From Paenibacillus polysaccharolyticus (GTDB lineage Bacteria > Bacillota > Bacilli > Paenibacillales > Paenibacillaceae): DNA of 64,000 nucleotides. The stretch is from the NCBI RefSeq assembly GCF_900102085.1, contig NZ_FMVM01000001.1, positions 1 to 64,000 on the forward strand. Reading direction: 5' to 3'. The notes beneath the pieces were generated by a model, which was not told where the DNA came from, searched no databases, and saw only the letters and a program-made list of their open reading frames with translations. This document shows, in pieces, positions 1 to 8,625 of this stretch; within the stretch, counting starts at the first letter, position 1, and the number at the start of each line of letters is the position of its first letter. Made by a program: the position numbers and the translations under genes.

Positions 1-65
1 AAAGGGGCTGTCTCAAAAGCCTTTAAAACGAACATCGGTGAAGAGAATGAACACCGATACGTCCG

Positions 66-104
66 AACGAGACCAAGCAGGGGTTCATCCTGCTTGGTCT
101 CGTT
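66..104 (-). terminator. Perfect hairpin across the transposase stop codon
   Basis: A perfect 16-bp inverted repeat (66-81 with 89-104) encloses a 7-base loop that holds the transposase stop codon (85-87). No strong U-tract follows on the minus strand, so it may act as an mRNA-stabilising or transcription-insulating stem rather than a classical terminator. Confidence 0.5.
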
Positions 105-1644
105 TACGTTTTTCCGCCATTGTCGCTTTTTTGAGCAGATTATGGGCAAGGCAAAGCCACCCGACCTCCAAGCTTACTTTTTGCAAGCCGCGAAGCAGGA
201 ATCTTCGGAATCCCCGATTGTTTTTCATGTGTCCAAACACGCTTTCAGGCTCGATCATGCGCTGAACGGAAAGACGATATCCTTCCTCGCTGCGCAGGCG
301 TTCTCGCATCTCATTTTTTTGCCGCAGGTAGGTCAGGCTTATAGCAATTTCCCGATCTCCTTGCGCCTTGGTGCATGTCAATTTCATGGGGCACTGGCTA
401 CAATCTTCGCTCAGGTAATGACGGGTGCGAATCGGGTAGCCGCTCTCCGTCACTGTCCGACGTTCCACGCGAAAATGTAATGTCTGTCCAGCCGCACAGG
501 TCCACGTATCTGACGTTTCGTTGTAACTCCAGTTGTCTACTTTATCCATAGCTCGCTGAAAAGCCCTTGTTTTTTCCTTGTGATATGTCCCGTACTTCAC
601 GATACCCTGAATGTTTTTTTCCTCCAGATAACTGTAATTTTCCTCACTACCATACCCCGCATCGGCAATGACGGTCTCCGGTCTTCGGCCTAGCATTTTT
701 TCCAGATGATCCAGATGGGGTTTCAGGCATTTGGTATCCGTGGGCCGCTGGTGTACGCTGTAGCCCAAAACAAACTGATTTTCTGTTCCGATCTGTACAT
801 TGTATCCAGGCTTCAATTGACCATTCTGCATGTGATCTTCTTTCATTCGCATAAACGTCGCATCCGGGTCAGTTTTGCTGTAGCTGTTCCGCTCACCCGC
901 AGTTTGAAGCTGATGCTCATATTTTTGCAGCCGAGGCAGCAAGTCCTTCCGCAACTGGCACACCGCTTTCTTCAGCGTTTTGTCCTTGGGTTTCTCGCTG
1001 AGTTTTTCTTCTAAGTGCTTTACGGCTTGCTCCAGCTTTTCCGCCGTGAGCGCCGAGGCTTCACCAAGTTCAGGCAGGTCGGCCCCAGTATGAGCGGTAT
1101 CCTCTTCGTGTTCTGCCTCTTCGATGGCTTGAAACAGGGTATTTACTTTTTCTTGCAGCTTGGCCTGATGCTTGACGACAGCTTTTTTCCATACAAAGGT
1201 GTAGCGATTCGCACTCGCTTCAAGCTTGGTTCCGTCCAGAAAATAGTGATCTAATGACACATATTGTTCTTGAACCAGCAACTCCAAAACACGGGTAAAC
1301 ACGGTTTCCAGAACCTCTTTCATCCGCTCGGAACGAAAGCGATTGATGGTACGGAAGTCTGGCTGCTGTCGCCCGGCGAGCCACATGAACATGATATTTT
1401 CGCGAACCGCCTTGGCGATTTGCCGGGAAGAATAGATGCGCTGGGTGTAGGCGTAGATGATGATTTTAGTAAGCATTTTAGGATGATAGCTATGACGGCC
1501 ACCACCAGGGTATGCGGCGGAGAAAATGGAGTCGCTAAGGCGATGAACTGCCTCGTTTACGACACGCACGAGGTGATTTTCGGGGATATCTGTCTCTAAA
1601 TCCATTGGCAAGAAAAGTTGATCCATGGTATATTGAATGTACAA
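85..1644 (-). CDS. IS1182-family DDE transposase
   Basis: A 519-residue transposase that would cut and join the ends of the surrounding insertion sequence. The DDE residues are visible as D137 (LDGTKLEA), D328 (ADAGYGSE) and a glutamate near 465-467 (IEPESVFGHM), with a CxxC pair near 415-418. The start is a TTG at 1644, since an AAAGGAG ribosome site lies 9 bases upstream of it and is too far from the next ATG at residue 7. The reading frame is uninterrupted. It is encoded alone, as is usual for the family. Confidence 0.9.
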   Translation of the reverse strand: MYIQYTMDQLFLPMDLETDIPENHLVRVVNEAVHRLSDSIFSAAYPGGGRHSYHPKMLTKIIIYAYTQRIYSSRQIAKAVRENIMFMWLAGRQQPDFRTINRFRSERMKEVLETVFTRVLELLVQEQYVSLDHYFLDGTKLEASANRYTFVWKKAVVKHQAKLQEKVNTLFQAIEEAEHEEDTAHTGADLPELGEASALTAEKLEQAVKHLEEKLSEKPKDKTLKKAVCQLRKDLLPRLQKYEHQLQTAGERNSYSKTDPDATFMRMKEDHMQNGQLKPGYNVQIGTENQFVLGYSVHQRPTDTKCLKPHLDHLEKMLGRRPETVIADAGYGSEENYSYLEEKNIQGIVKYGTYHKEKTRAFQRAMDKVDNWSYNETSDTWTCAAGQTLHFRVERRTVTESGYPIRTRHYLSEDCSQCPMKLTCTKAQGDREIAISLTYLRQKNEMRERLRSEEGYRLSVQRMIEPESVFGHMKNNRGFRRFLLRGLQKVSLEVGWLCLAHNLLKKATMAEKRKRDQAG

Positions 1645-1806
1645 AGAAACCGTCTCCTTTTGTAAATGGTGGGTCGCACTTCCATTTTACCAAGGAACGG
1701 TTTCTTTTTGTTGCATAATTTTGGAGAATGGGACTATCCCAAGTTTTTTTACGACTTATGGGACAGCCCCCTCAAACAAAAAGCAAATTCCAACTCATGT
1801 TGACAT

Positions 1807-2466
1807 CTAGGCATTTCGGCGAACGAATCTATGTGCCCCTCCCGCCGCTATAACCAGACAAGCTAACGCTGCTGGTAACATTGCATGAGCCTGTGCTGCC
1901 ATTCCGCCCAGCCACTCCCCTAGCTTCGGGTCTCTCATCAACATTTCTCCTGCGGTAAACGCAAGTATTCCTGATCCCGCATACACCAGAATCGGAAAGC
2001 GTTTGAGCAGTTCCACAATGACACCACTACCCCATACTACAATAGGAATACTAATAGCAATCCCGATAACAATTAGAGCGAGGTCTCCATCCGCCAATGC
2101 AGCAATCGCTAATACATTATCCAGACTCATCACAAAATCAGCTACCAATATTGTCTGAATCGCTTTCCAGGTTGTGGATGCGTTACGGATATGTACCTCA
2201 TCATTGTTTTGAAGCAGCAGCTTCAGCGCAATCCAGAACAATAACAACCCGCCTGCCGCCTGAATAAAAGGAATCCCCAGCAACAGTACAGCCGCGAAAG
2301 TAAGTATGCAACGTAGAAGTACTGCACCAAGTGCTCCCCACCATACTGCTTTTTTACGTTGAGCTGGAGGTAAATCTTTGCTCGCCATTGCAATGACAAC
2401 CGCGTTATCTCCACTCAATACCAGATTGATCATTAAAATTTGTGTTAACAGCCATAGCGTATCCAT
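1807..2466 (-). CDS. TerC family integral membrane protein (YjbE-like)
   Basis: A 219-residue polytopic membrane protein of the TerC family, whose Bacillus members are linked to manganese export and metallation of secreted enzymes. The family signature appears twice: LVLSGDNAVVIAMA near the N-terminus and MSLDNVLAIAA near residue 110, each placing an acidic residue and Asn inside the membrane. The start at 2466 was chosen because GGGGGGATGAGG precedes it; the frame is open upstream but without a better site. It is divergent from a paralogue starting at 2554. No Mn-responsive yybP-ykoY riboswitch fits in the 87-bp gap. Substrate is not shown by the sequence. Confidence 0.85.
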   Translation of the reverse strand: MDTLWLLTQILMINLVLSGDNAVVIAMASKDLPPAQRKKAVWWGALGAVLLRCILTFAAVLLLGIPFIQAAGGLLLFWIALKLLLQNNDEVHIRNASTTWKAIQTILVADFVMSLDNVLAIAALADGDLALIVIGIAISIPIVVWGSGVIVELLKRFPILVYAGSGILAFTAGEMLMRDPKLGEWLGGMAAQAHAMLPAALACLVIAAGGAHRFVRRNA

Positions 2467-2553
2467 CTCCTCATCCCCCCACTCTAACTTGTATGTGAAA
2501 GATGTACATGCTATTCTTAGTGTTTGAAGAATATATAAGGAGTGACATATCAA

Positions 2554-3255
2554 ATGGAGCTACTTAGTCCAACATTCTGGCTGTCCTTGTTGAATGTTGT
2601 CTTTATTGATCTGATCCTGGCTGGCGATAATGCCATCGTCATTGGTCTTGCAGCCAGAAATCTCCATCCTTCCGTGCAAAAAAAGGCGATCCTGTTCGGC
2701 ACAGGCGGTGCACTTCTCATTCGGATTGCAGCCACCGTCGTTGTATTATGGTTGCTCAAAGTGCCTTGGCTCTTACTCGCAGGAGGCCTACTCCTGGTCT
2801 GGATTGCCTATAAACTGCTGGCAGATCAGGGAGAGGAGCACAATGACATTCAAGCCGATACTTCCCTCTGGGCCGCTGTTCGTACAATCATCATTGCGGA
2901 TGCAGCCATGGGACTAGACAATGTGATTGCCGTAGCGGGGGCTGCGCAACAACATCTGGTACTTGTTATCCTCGGATTGCTGATCAGTGTCCCGATTATC
3001 GTTTGGGGTAGCACCTTGTTCATCAAACTGATGAACCACTTTCCCTGGATTATCTATGTTGGCGCTATGGTACTAGGTTATACTGCTGCAAATATGATTA
3101 CTGAAGAGAAACGGATTATGCCTTTTTTCACGGAGCATCCGGCAATCCGCATCCTGTTCATCGCTGTAGTGATTGGAGGTGTTGTTTTTCTTGGTTACCG
3201 TAAACGAACTACAAGTAAGAAAGCCCAAGCTAAACAGCAACGTTCCTACTCATAG
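2554..3255 (+). CDS. TerC family integral membrane protein (YjbE-like), divergent paralogue
   Basis: A 233-residue TerC family membrane protein, paralogous to the protein encoded at 1807-2466. The paired motifs are LILAGDNAIVIGLA and MGLDNVIAVAG, followed by hydrophobic helices and a short basic tail (RKRTTSKK). The ATG at 2554 has AAGGAG 13 bases upstream; a GTG at 2542 lies inside that site and is less likely. Its only close neighbour is the divergent paralogue, so the two probably share regulation or act together. Mn2+ export is inferred from the family. Confidence 0.85.
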   Translation: MELLSPTFWLSLLNVVFIDLILAGDNAIVIGLAARNLHPSVQKKAILFGTGGALLIRIAATVVVLWLLKVPWLLLAGGLLLVWIAYKLLADQGEEHNDIQADTSLWAAVRTIIIADAAMGLDNVIAVAGAAQQHLVLVILGLLISVPIIVWGSTLFIKLMNHFPWIIYVGAMVLGYTAANMITEEKRIMPFFTEHPAIRILFIAVVIGGVVFLGYRKRTTSKKAQAKQQRSYS

Positions 3256-3311
3256 ACGAGCCAAGGAAATAGAGGCAATACAAGCAATACATTTACGAAA
3301 TAACGTCTCAC

Positions 3312-3361
3312 AAAAAGAACAGGACTAACCCCTTCTCACATAGGTTAGTCCTGTTCTTTTT
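3312..3361. terminator. Bidirectional rho-independent terminator
   Basis: A perfect 19-bp inverted repeat (3312-3330 with 3343-3361), 12-base loop, A-run on one side and T-run on the other. It sits between the convergent terC-like gene and thiI and can end transcription from both. Confidence 0.95.
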
Positions 3362-3428
3362 GCGTTCTATTTACATTTCATTTGTTATGTCTACCTCTAA
3401 TTCGGCATGCCCCAAATAACCACCACAT

Positions 3429-4673
3429 TTAAAACCAGTCATCCTTCATTTCACTGTTCTCTGGCTGCCCCGTCAATACTGAAGCTTCCCCGGCATACAA
3501 AGTTATCGTTTCTGTCTGTTCTACCGCTTGATCCAGCCATTCCGGCAGATGGCTCATCGTTGCTTCGATTTTATCCACAATCCGCAGATTCGGATTGGTG
3601 GATGGTGATTTTGGAACAAACAATGTACAGCAATCTTCATAAGGCAGAATCGAGATATCATACGTTCCAATCTGTTTGGAAAGTGAAATAATCTCCTGCT
3701 TGTCCATCATGACCAGCGGTCTCAGCAGAGGCAGGTCCGTAGCGCGGCCGATGACATTCATGCTCGGAAGAGTTTGGCTTGCCACCTGACCCAGACTATC
3801 ACCAGTAATCAGCGCGAGAGCACGTTCACGTTCTGCCAGCTTGGTGGCAATTCGTAGCATGGAACGCCGCATTAAGGTAATAATCAGATTATCTTGACCC
3901 AACTGGGTGAATGCGGTCTGAATCTCTGTAAATGGAACCAGGTGTAATTTGATCGAACCCGCGTGATCTGCAAGCGCGCGGGCAAGATCAATCACTTTTT
4001 CTTTGGCCCGCTGACTGGTAAAAGGATAACTATAAAAATGCACACACTCGACTTCGAGTCCCCGGCGCATAGATGACCATGCAGCTACGGGACTGTCTAT
4101 CCCCCCCGATAAAAGAACCATCGCCTTGCCATTTGTTCCAAGCGGGAATCCACCTGCGGCAGGAATGACTTCACTGAAAATATACGTGCCTTGTTCGCGA
4201 ATTTCTACACGTAACTCGATACCAGGGTCACGAACATCGACCTTTAACTGTTGAAATTTGCGCAGAATCGGTGAACCGACCAAATGATTTGTTTCATGAG
4301 AAGAATGCGGGAAGGCCTTCCACACTCGACGCGCGTTTACCTTGAAGGTCGTGACTTCACCGAATTCTTCAGCTCGTTCATCCATAAATGCAACCGCAGT
4401 TTGAACAATTTCGTCAATATCGGAAGGGGTTACTTTCACAGGACTGATGGACGCTACACCAAATACACGTTTGAGCACGGGAATAAGCTGTATGTGGGAT
4501 TCACCACCAAGATCCACGTAGACTCGGCCATATTCTTTACGCAGACTTGCCCCTGGATAAGGCTTAAGAAGTGCCTTGACTTGAGTGATGATCGTTTTCT
4601 CAAATCGCGCACGATTTTTTCCTTTTAACATAAACTCTCCAAAACGGAGAAGTAGCATATCATAATTCAACAT
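3429..4673 (-). CDS. thiI: tRNA 4-thiouridine synthase ThiI
   Basis: A 414-residue ThiI. It adenylates U8 of tRNA and transfers sulfur to make 4-thiouridine, and in some species also feeds thiazole synthesis. An N-terminal ferredoxin-like/THUMP region covers about residues 1-165, then a PP-loop ATPase with SGGIDSP at 189-195. The protein lacks the C-terminal rhodanese domain of the E. coli enzyme, as in Bacillus, so a dedicated cysteine desulfurase is expected to hand over sulfur. That partner is the gene immediately upstream (5-base gap). AAGGCGG inside the end of the upstream gene is the ribosome site. Confidence 0.95.
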   Translation of the reverse strand: MLNYDMLLLRFGEFMLKGKNRARFEKTIITQVKALLKPYPGASLRKEYGRVYVDLGGESHIQLIPVLKRVFGVASISPVKVTPSDIDEIVQTAVAFMDERAEEFGEVTTFKVNARRVWKAFPHSSHETNHLVGSPILRKFQQLKVDVRDPGIELRVEIREQGTYIFSEVIPAAGGFPLGTNGKAMVLLSGGIDSPVAAWSSMRRGLEVECVHFYSYPFTSQRAKEKVIDLARALADHAGSIKLHLVPFTEIQTAFTQLGQDNLIITLMRRSMLRIATKLAERERALALITGDSLGQVASQTLPSMNVIGRATDLPLLRPLVMMDKQEIISLSKQIGTYDISILPYEDCCTLFVPKSPSTNPNLRIVDKIEATMSHLPEWLDQAVEQTETITLYAGEASVLTGQPENSEMKDDWF

Positions 4674-4678
4674 TTAAT

Positions 4679-5827
4679 TTACATCCGCCTTTCGAGTGGC
4701 CGTAATTGTGCCACCATCTGATGCAGTGCCTTTTCCAGCATGGCTGCATCCTCTTCTGTATGTTCGTCACCGAAACTAATTCGCAATCCCCCAGCGGCAC
4801 AGGCAACATCTCTTCCCATGGCAAGCAGCACCCGGCTTGGCTCAGCCGAACGCGAGGAGCATGCCGACTGGGTAGACACCGTACAGCCAAGTTGCTCCAG
4901 GGTATGCAAGGCTACTTCTGCTTTCATAGAAGGATAGGAAAAATGTACAATATGTGGCGCTCCGTCGTGCGTACTGTTGAGCTCGAGCTCCGGGATAGCA
5001 GCAATCGTCTTCATCACTCGGTCTCGAAGTATGCGAATTCGACTCGAAAAATCAATCTGCCTTTCTGTGGCGATCCGCATTGCCTTGGCCATACCCACAA
5101 TCAGAGCCGTATTCTCTGTGCCTGCCCTGAGCCCATGCTCCTGTGAGCCACCGGATAGCAGTGGTATAAGCTCTACGCCACTTCTCACATAGAGGAGCCC
5201 GGCACCTTTCGGCCCACGGATTTTATGAGCGGACAAACTGTACAGATCCGCTTTCCATTTGGCTGGTGCAACGTGCACTTTTCCGAAACCTTGTACGCCA
5301 TCTACATGAAAAAGGACCCGTGGCGCGTTTTTTTTGAGCAGATTACCAATCTCTTCTACCGGATGAATCGCACCCGTCTCATTGTTCACATGCATCAGAC
5401 TAACAAGCACGGTGTCCGAACGAACAGCTTTTAGTACCTGCTCAGCAGTAACGACACCTCTTGAATCTACAGGGATAAAGGTTACATCCCATCCCCATTG
5501 CTGTAACTGCAACACACTCTCATACACAGACGCGTGCTCCGTTGCCGTAGTTATAATATGTTTTCCCCGTGAACTATACCGAAGTGCAGCCCCCTTGATC
5601 GCAAGATTATTACTCTCCGTTGCTCCGGATGTAAATACGATTTCATCTGCTTTTACACCGATTGCAGCAGCACAACCTGTCCGCGCTCGGCGTAGTAATT
5701 GATCTGCACGTTCACCGTATCCATGAATCGACGACGCATTTCCGAACTGTGTTTCCATAATTTCCGCCATTGTGCGAACCACATCTGGATATGGAGGAGT
5801 CGTAGCCGCATAATCAAAATATTTCAA
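4679..5827 (-). CDS. Cysteine desulfurase (NifS/IscS class, NifZ-like partner of ThiI)
   Basis: A 382-residue PLP enzyme taking sulfur from cysteine. PLP lysine K202 lies in SLSAHKIRGPKG and the active-site Cys (about C323) in TQSACSSRSAEPS, a class I/II arrangement. The frame is open 48 codons further upstream, but the family begins at the YFDYAATTPP block and a TTG at 5827 has AAGGTG 9 bases upstream, so that start was used. It is co-transcribed with thiI, which points to a dedicated sulfur donor for tRNA 4-thiouridine, as NifZ is for ThiI in B. subtilis. Confidence 0.9.
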   Translation of the reverse strand: MKYFDYAATTPPYPDVVRTMAEIMETQFGNASSIHGYGERADQLLRRARTGCAAAIGVKADEIVFTSGATESNNLAIKGAALRYSSRGKHIITTATEHASVYESVLQLQQWGWDVTFIPVDSRGVVTAEQVLKAVRSDTVLVSLMHVNNETGAIHPVEEIGNLLKKNAPRVLFHVDGVQGFGKVHVAPAKWKADLYSLSAHKIRGPKGAGLLYVRSGVELIPLLSGGSQEHGLRAGTENTALIVGMAKAMRIATERQIDFSSRIRILRDRVMKTIAAIPELELNSTHDGAPHIVHFSYPSMKAEVALHTLEQLGCTVSTQSACSSRSAEPSRVLLAMGRDVACAAGGLRISFGDEHTEEDAAMLEKALHQMVAQLRPLERRM

Positions 5828-5901
5828 AACAAGGTGCACCTTCCTTATTCGTTCGTTCATTAACCTATAGTGAGCATTGTACCACGATCTCCGTACAACA
5901 C

Positions 5902-5954
5902 AAAAAAAAGACCAACTGAAAGTAGGCAATGAAGGCCTGCCTTTTAAGCTGGAT
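5902..5954 (-). terminator. Rho-independent terminator after the transglycosylase gene
   Basis: On the minus strand an imperfect stem (GGCA/TGCC core with CCA..CT..AAA flanks) is followed by eight T. It separates the transglycosylase from the desulfurase-thiI operon. Confidence 0.6.
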
Positions 5955-5989
5955 CTCTTTGTTTGGGACATGCTCAGAAGATGTCCATT

Positions 5990-6736
5990 TTAGATCGAAT
6001 ATTTGGAACGAGCCCGTTCAACTTTGGTAATATAATTTTGCGTTTCCACAGGCAACAAATGGAGCATGCTCATCAGTTCATTATCATTGGTAACACCCAG
6101 TCTGGACAACCGACCTGGGCCAGCATTATAGGCTGCCAAAGCCATTTTCTCCTGCCCGCCAAAACGCTGAAGCTGAAGGGATAAATATTTGGTGCCTGCA
6201 TCGATATTTTGACCCGGGTCGAAAGAGTCACTCACACCAAGTCCGGCTGCCGTACCATCCATTAATTGCATCAGCCCCTTCGCACCTGCCGAAGAGACAA
6301 CATTCGGATTAAAACCCGATTCTGTATCGATGACCGCTTTGATTAAAGATTCAGGTACGCCGTACTTCGCACTGGCCTGTGAGATCAGTGATTCGAAATC
6401 CGTAGGCAAGGATTTGCCGGAATCAGCTTGTCCTGCATTATTCGAAGCAAGTAACGACTCCAGACTGCCCGCTCGCGAAGAACTTACTGTATTCAAATCT
6501 GGACTGTAAGTACTGCCAAGTTGCAACCACAACAAACCGTCATTGGATCGCTTAGAGGTCGAAATTTGATTTTCCGCATCGCTCAGACTACGATTATCCG
6601 CATTTAACAGTCCATCCATCATATTTGAAAAGTCAGTCGTCGAACCAGTTGGCACAGCTGATCCGTTCGTTTGATTATTGATATTGGACAATTGCAACTC
6701 CAATAATTGCCGCGAATTGCGTGGATCAATTTGCAT
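5990..6736 (-). CDS. Lytic transglycosylase, SLT domain (YjbJ-like)
   Basis: A 248-residue protein that should cleave the glycan backbone of peptidoglycan. Residues about 113-245 form an SLT (goose-lysozyme-like) domain with the catalytic glutamate E139 in IDTESGFNP, the GLMQLMDGTA block and the AAYNAGPGRL block. The first 110 residues are polar, low-complexity and without a signal peptide, so export is unexplained by the sequence. GGAG lies 7 bases before the ATG. It is a single-gene unit closed by the 5902-5954 terminator. Confidence 0.88.
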   Translation of the reverse strand: MQIDPRNSRQLLELQLSNINNQTNGSAVPTGSTTDFSNMMDGLLNADNRSLSDAENQISTSKRSNDGLLWLQLGSTYSPDLNTVSSSRAGSLESLLASNNAGQADSGKSLPTDFESLISQASAKYGVPESLIKAVIDTESGFNPNVVSSAGAKGLMQLMDGTAAGLGVSDSFDPGQNIDAGTKYLSLQLQRFGGQEKMALAAYNAGPGRLSRLGVTNDNELMSMLHLLPVETQNYITKVERARSKYSI

Positions 6737-6857
6737 GAGTTAACTCCACTCCCGTTTCATTCAAGCTATATGACTTTATTCTACATGGTTTTACAGACAG
6801 GTTCCATCATTTTCATAAAAAATAGCTGATTAGGCGTTAAAAATATGCGCAAATGTG

Positions 6858-6905
6858 AAAAAACCTTCTGATTCACCATAAGGAAGTGAATACAGAAGGC
6901 TTTTC
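6858..6905 (-). terminator. Rho-independent terminator
   Basis: Stem CCTTCTG..TTCAC with GTGAA..CAGAAGG, and a T-run at its minus-strand 3' side. It ends transcription of the gene at 6961-7380. Confidence 0.8.
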
Positions 6906-6960
6906 TATTGTCCTGAGATCTGAGGATAACTCTCTCTTCCCATGAACAAATGTCCACTTT

Positions 6961-7380
6961 TTATCGAGCAAAAGGAATCATAAAAAAGTAACTCAACGTT
7001 GCAACGATACCCAATCCGATCGACCAGGCTCCTGCTGTTTTACGGCCATTCACATAAGCGAAATAGCCAAGCACGGCCGCTGCCGGACCAAGTACAATCG
7101 ACCACATGAACAATGATGCGATACCAAAGGCAAGACCCATATAACCCGCAACACGGCCTGAAGATTCCATTACACGGTCTGCCTCATGTTTCTGCGGTAC
7201 TGCATCTGAATGCACGCGGTCGCTCTCCCTGGTTCTTACGGTTGCTCGCGGCGTAATCTCCGCACCGTATTCCTCACGATATGCTTTTCTTGGATAATCC
7301 ACACGCTGGCGCTGTTGTTGGCTCTGCGATTCTGTGTTGTAACGATCCAAATGTTCGTCATTGAAATCATCATTCTTCAC
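6961..7380 (-). CDS. Small membrane protein with DUF4190-like C-terminus
   Basis: A 139-residue protein of unknown function. The first 75 residues are very polar and charged with many Gln, Arg and Asp, presumably cytoplasmic. Residues about 78-136 hold two hydrophobic segments rich in Gly and Ala (GLAFGIASLFMW..GPAAAVLGYFAYV and IGLGIVATLSYFFMI) with the spacing of DUF4190-type proteins. A GTG start at 7380 has GGAGGT 8 bases upstream. The DUF1540 gene lies just upstream on the same strand. Confidence 0.75.
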   Translation of the reverse strand: MKNDDFNDEHLDRYNTESQSQQQRQRVDYPRKAYREEYGAEITPRATVRTRESDRVHSDAVPQKHEADRVMESSGRVAGYMGLAFGIASLFMWSIVLGPAAAVLGYFAYVNGRKTAGAWSIGLGIVATLSYFFMIPFAR

Positions 7381-7415
7381 GTGAAAGCACCTCCGTTAGT
7401 GGATTGGATGACTGC

Positions 7416-7634
7416 TTACTTGGGTCTGAATGTGTGACAGCATGTTGCTGAAGAGGTACGCGCATGATCATGATGATCGGAGTCAAAAGTCTCTCCGGCA
7501 AATTCCTCATGCAGACGACGGGTAGCGTGCTGGTCAATGTCAATCATGATAGCATCAGCCTGGCAAAAGTTGTTTTCTCCCCAGAAATGACAGTTGGAAA
7601 CGCTGCATTTGACAATTGGTTTGTCATGGCTCAT
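7416..7634 (-). CDS. DUF1540 domain protein
   Basis: A 72-residue Cys-rich protein. The family pattern is clear: CSVSNCHFWGENNFCQADAI at residues 10-29, then a CCHTF block at the end, giving five cysteines plus several histidines (HHDHA) suited to metal binding. DUF1540 proteins are common in spore formers; function is unknown. GAGGTG lies 8 bases before the ATG. Confidence 0.82.
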   Translation of the reverse strand: MSHDKPIVKCSVSNCHFWGENNFCQADAIMIDIDQHATRRLHEEFAGETFDSDHHDHARTSSATCCHTFRPK

Positions 7635-7776
7635 TTTTTATCACCTCGACATCTAATGTTCCCACGCGCCAAATCCGATATTCTTCGGCAAAATGCCAGA
7701 TGATAACATGTATCAGGATACGTTTTTGTCTAAAGCCATTCAGGTCGAAACGAACGTTCCATCCTTACATCCAAAC

Positions 7777-7801
7777 AAAAAAAACCGCCACAAGGGCGGT
7801 C
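7777..7801 (-). terminator. Rho-independent terminator
   Basis: Minus-strand hairpin ACCGCC-CTTGT-GGCGGT followed by eight T, 17 bases after the ypuI-like stop codon. Confidence 0.95.
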
Positions 7802-7817
7802 TGTCTGTTACGAAATA

Positions 7818-8324
7818 TTAGGCGTGGTTACGTTGGCTTTGCATACGACGCTGGGTCAGATAATCACTCTCGTAATAGGCCAAGTCGTCACGAAGTTCTT
7901 CATAAGTCTTGGAAATTTCCAAAATGACGTCGCGTACAGCCCGAATCGGCTTATCACGGAAACGGATGGCATCCTGACCTGTATAAGCATATCTTCCGTC
8001 CTCAGAGTAGCACTCATTTTTCGGATAGAAAAAGCTGTTCACACTTTGGTGATACGTATTATAAAGAGCCTTTTCGGCAAATTCGACATCAAAGTTGGCA
8101 CGACGCAGCACAACGCCAAGTTTTTCGTAAGAAACTTCAGAAAAAACGAGCAAATGACGGAGATCTGAAAGGAAACCTTTGTAGAAGGCGGTTGACTCCT
8201 CCGTCTGGTTCTGATCCAGTTCAGGCAAAGCATTTTCATTCAAAAACTTTTCGATCCGATCGATCGCCGGTTTTAACTTTTCTCTGGTTGACTCACATGT
8301 TTTTTGTACATTGGCTGCTGACAT
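7818..8324 (-). CDS. YpuI-like conserved protein (DUF3907)
   Basis: A 168-residue soluble protein resembling B. subtilis YpuI. Recognisable blocks are FYKGFLSDLRHLLVFSE (about 47-63), a conserved SFFYPKNECYSEDGRYAYTG segment near 97-116 and a C-terminal ELRDDLAYYESDY helix. The family has no established biochemical function. It is monocistronic, ends at a strong terminator, and is divergent from the protease gene. Confidence 0.75.
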   Translation of the reverse strand: MSAANVQKTCESTREKLKPAIDRIEKFLNENALPELDQNQTEESTAFYKGFLSDLRHLLVFSEVSYEKLGVVLRRANFDVEFAEKALYNTYHQSVNSFFYPKNECYSEDGRYAYTGQDAIRFRDKPIRAVRDVILEISKTYEELRDDLAYYESDYLTQRRMQSQRNHA

Positions 8325-8625
8325 AAAGGTAGCTCCCCCTTAAATAAGTCCTTACATTTTTACATCTAGGTAGGCCAAACCATGTTTGTTTCCTGACCTT
8401 TTGAATACTCAGATATAATCCTACCATAAAAAGTTGACGAGCGGTATCCCTTAATCGTGCTTTCCATTCCTGTCATGATATATGCTTCGGAACATGCAAT
8501 GACTCGAAACTCTTTTGTATAAAAATATGTGCTTCTCCTAACGATAACTACATCCGTGACAACGACGATGCGTTCAAGCACGCCGTATAAGTCATTGTCC
8601 AAAATGAACGAGGAGGTTCTGTCTT
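8325..8625. other. Divergent intergenic region, 301 bp
   Basis: This gap lies between the ypuI-like gene and the protease gene and must hold both promoters; a TATAAA at about 8518-8523 is the only -10-like element noticed. A 78-codon minus-strand frame (8366-8602) crosses most of it but starts at a TTG without a ribosome site, so it is not called. Confidence 0.4.

Larger units (their letters stand above)
4..1770 (-). mobile_element. IS1182-family insertion sequence, apparently complete
   Basis: Imperfect terminal inverted repeats bound the element: 4-19 reads GGGGCTGTCTCAAAAG, and 1755-1770 reverse-complemented reads GGGGCTGTCCCATAAG (14 of 16 identical). A single intact transposase gene on the minus strand fills the interior. 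Only three bases lie to the left, so a target duplication cannot be judged; none is obvious. Family assignment rests on the transposase sequence and is inference from family knowledge. The intact gene and near-matched ends suggest a recent, possibly active insertion beside the TerC gene. Confidence 0.85.

Noticed and set aside
1771..1806. Target-site duplication of the insertion sequence
   Set aside because: Only three bases (AAA) of the left flank are in the window and they do not match the right flank (CTC), so no duplication can be claimed.
2467..2553. Search for a yybP-ykoY manganese riboswitch between the TerC genes
   Set aside because: The gap is only 87 bp and no paired leader structure or terminator was found.
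8366..8602. 78-codon minus-strand frame upstream of the protease gene
   Set aside because: The product looks somewhat protein-like, but the start is a TTG without a ribosome site and the region must hold two divergent promoters. It could be reconsidered if conserved.
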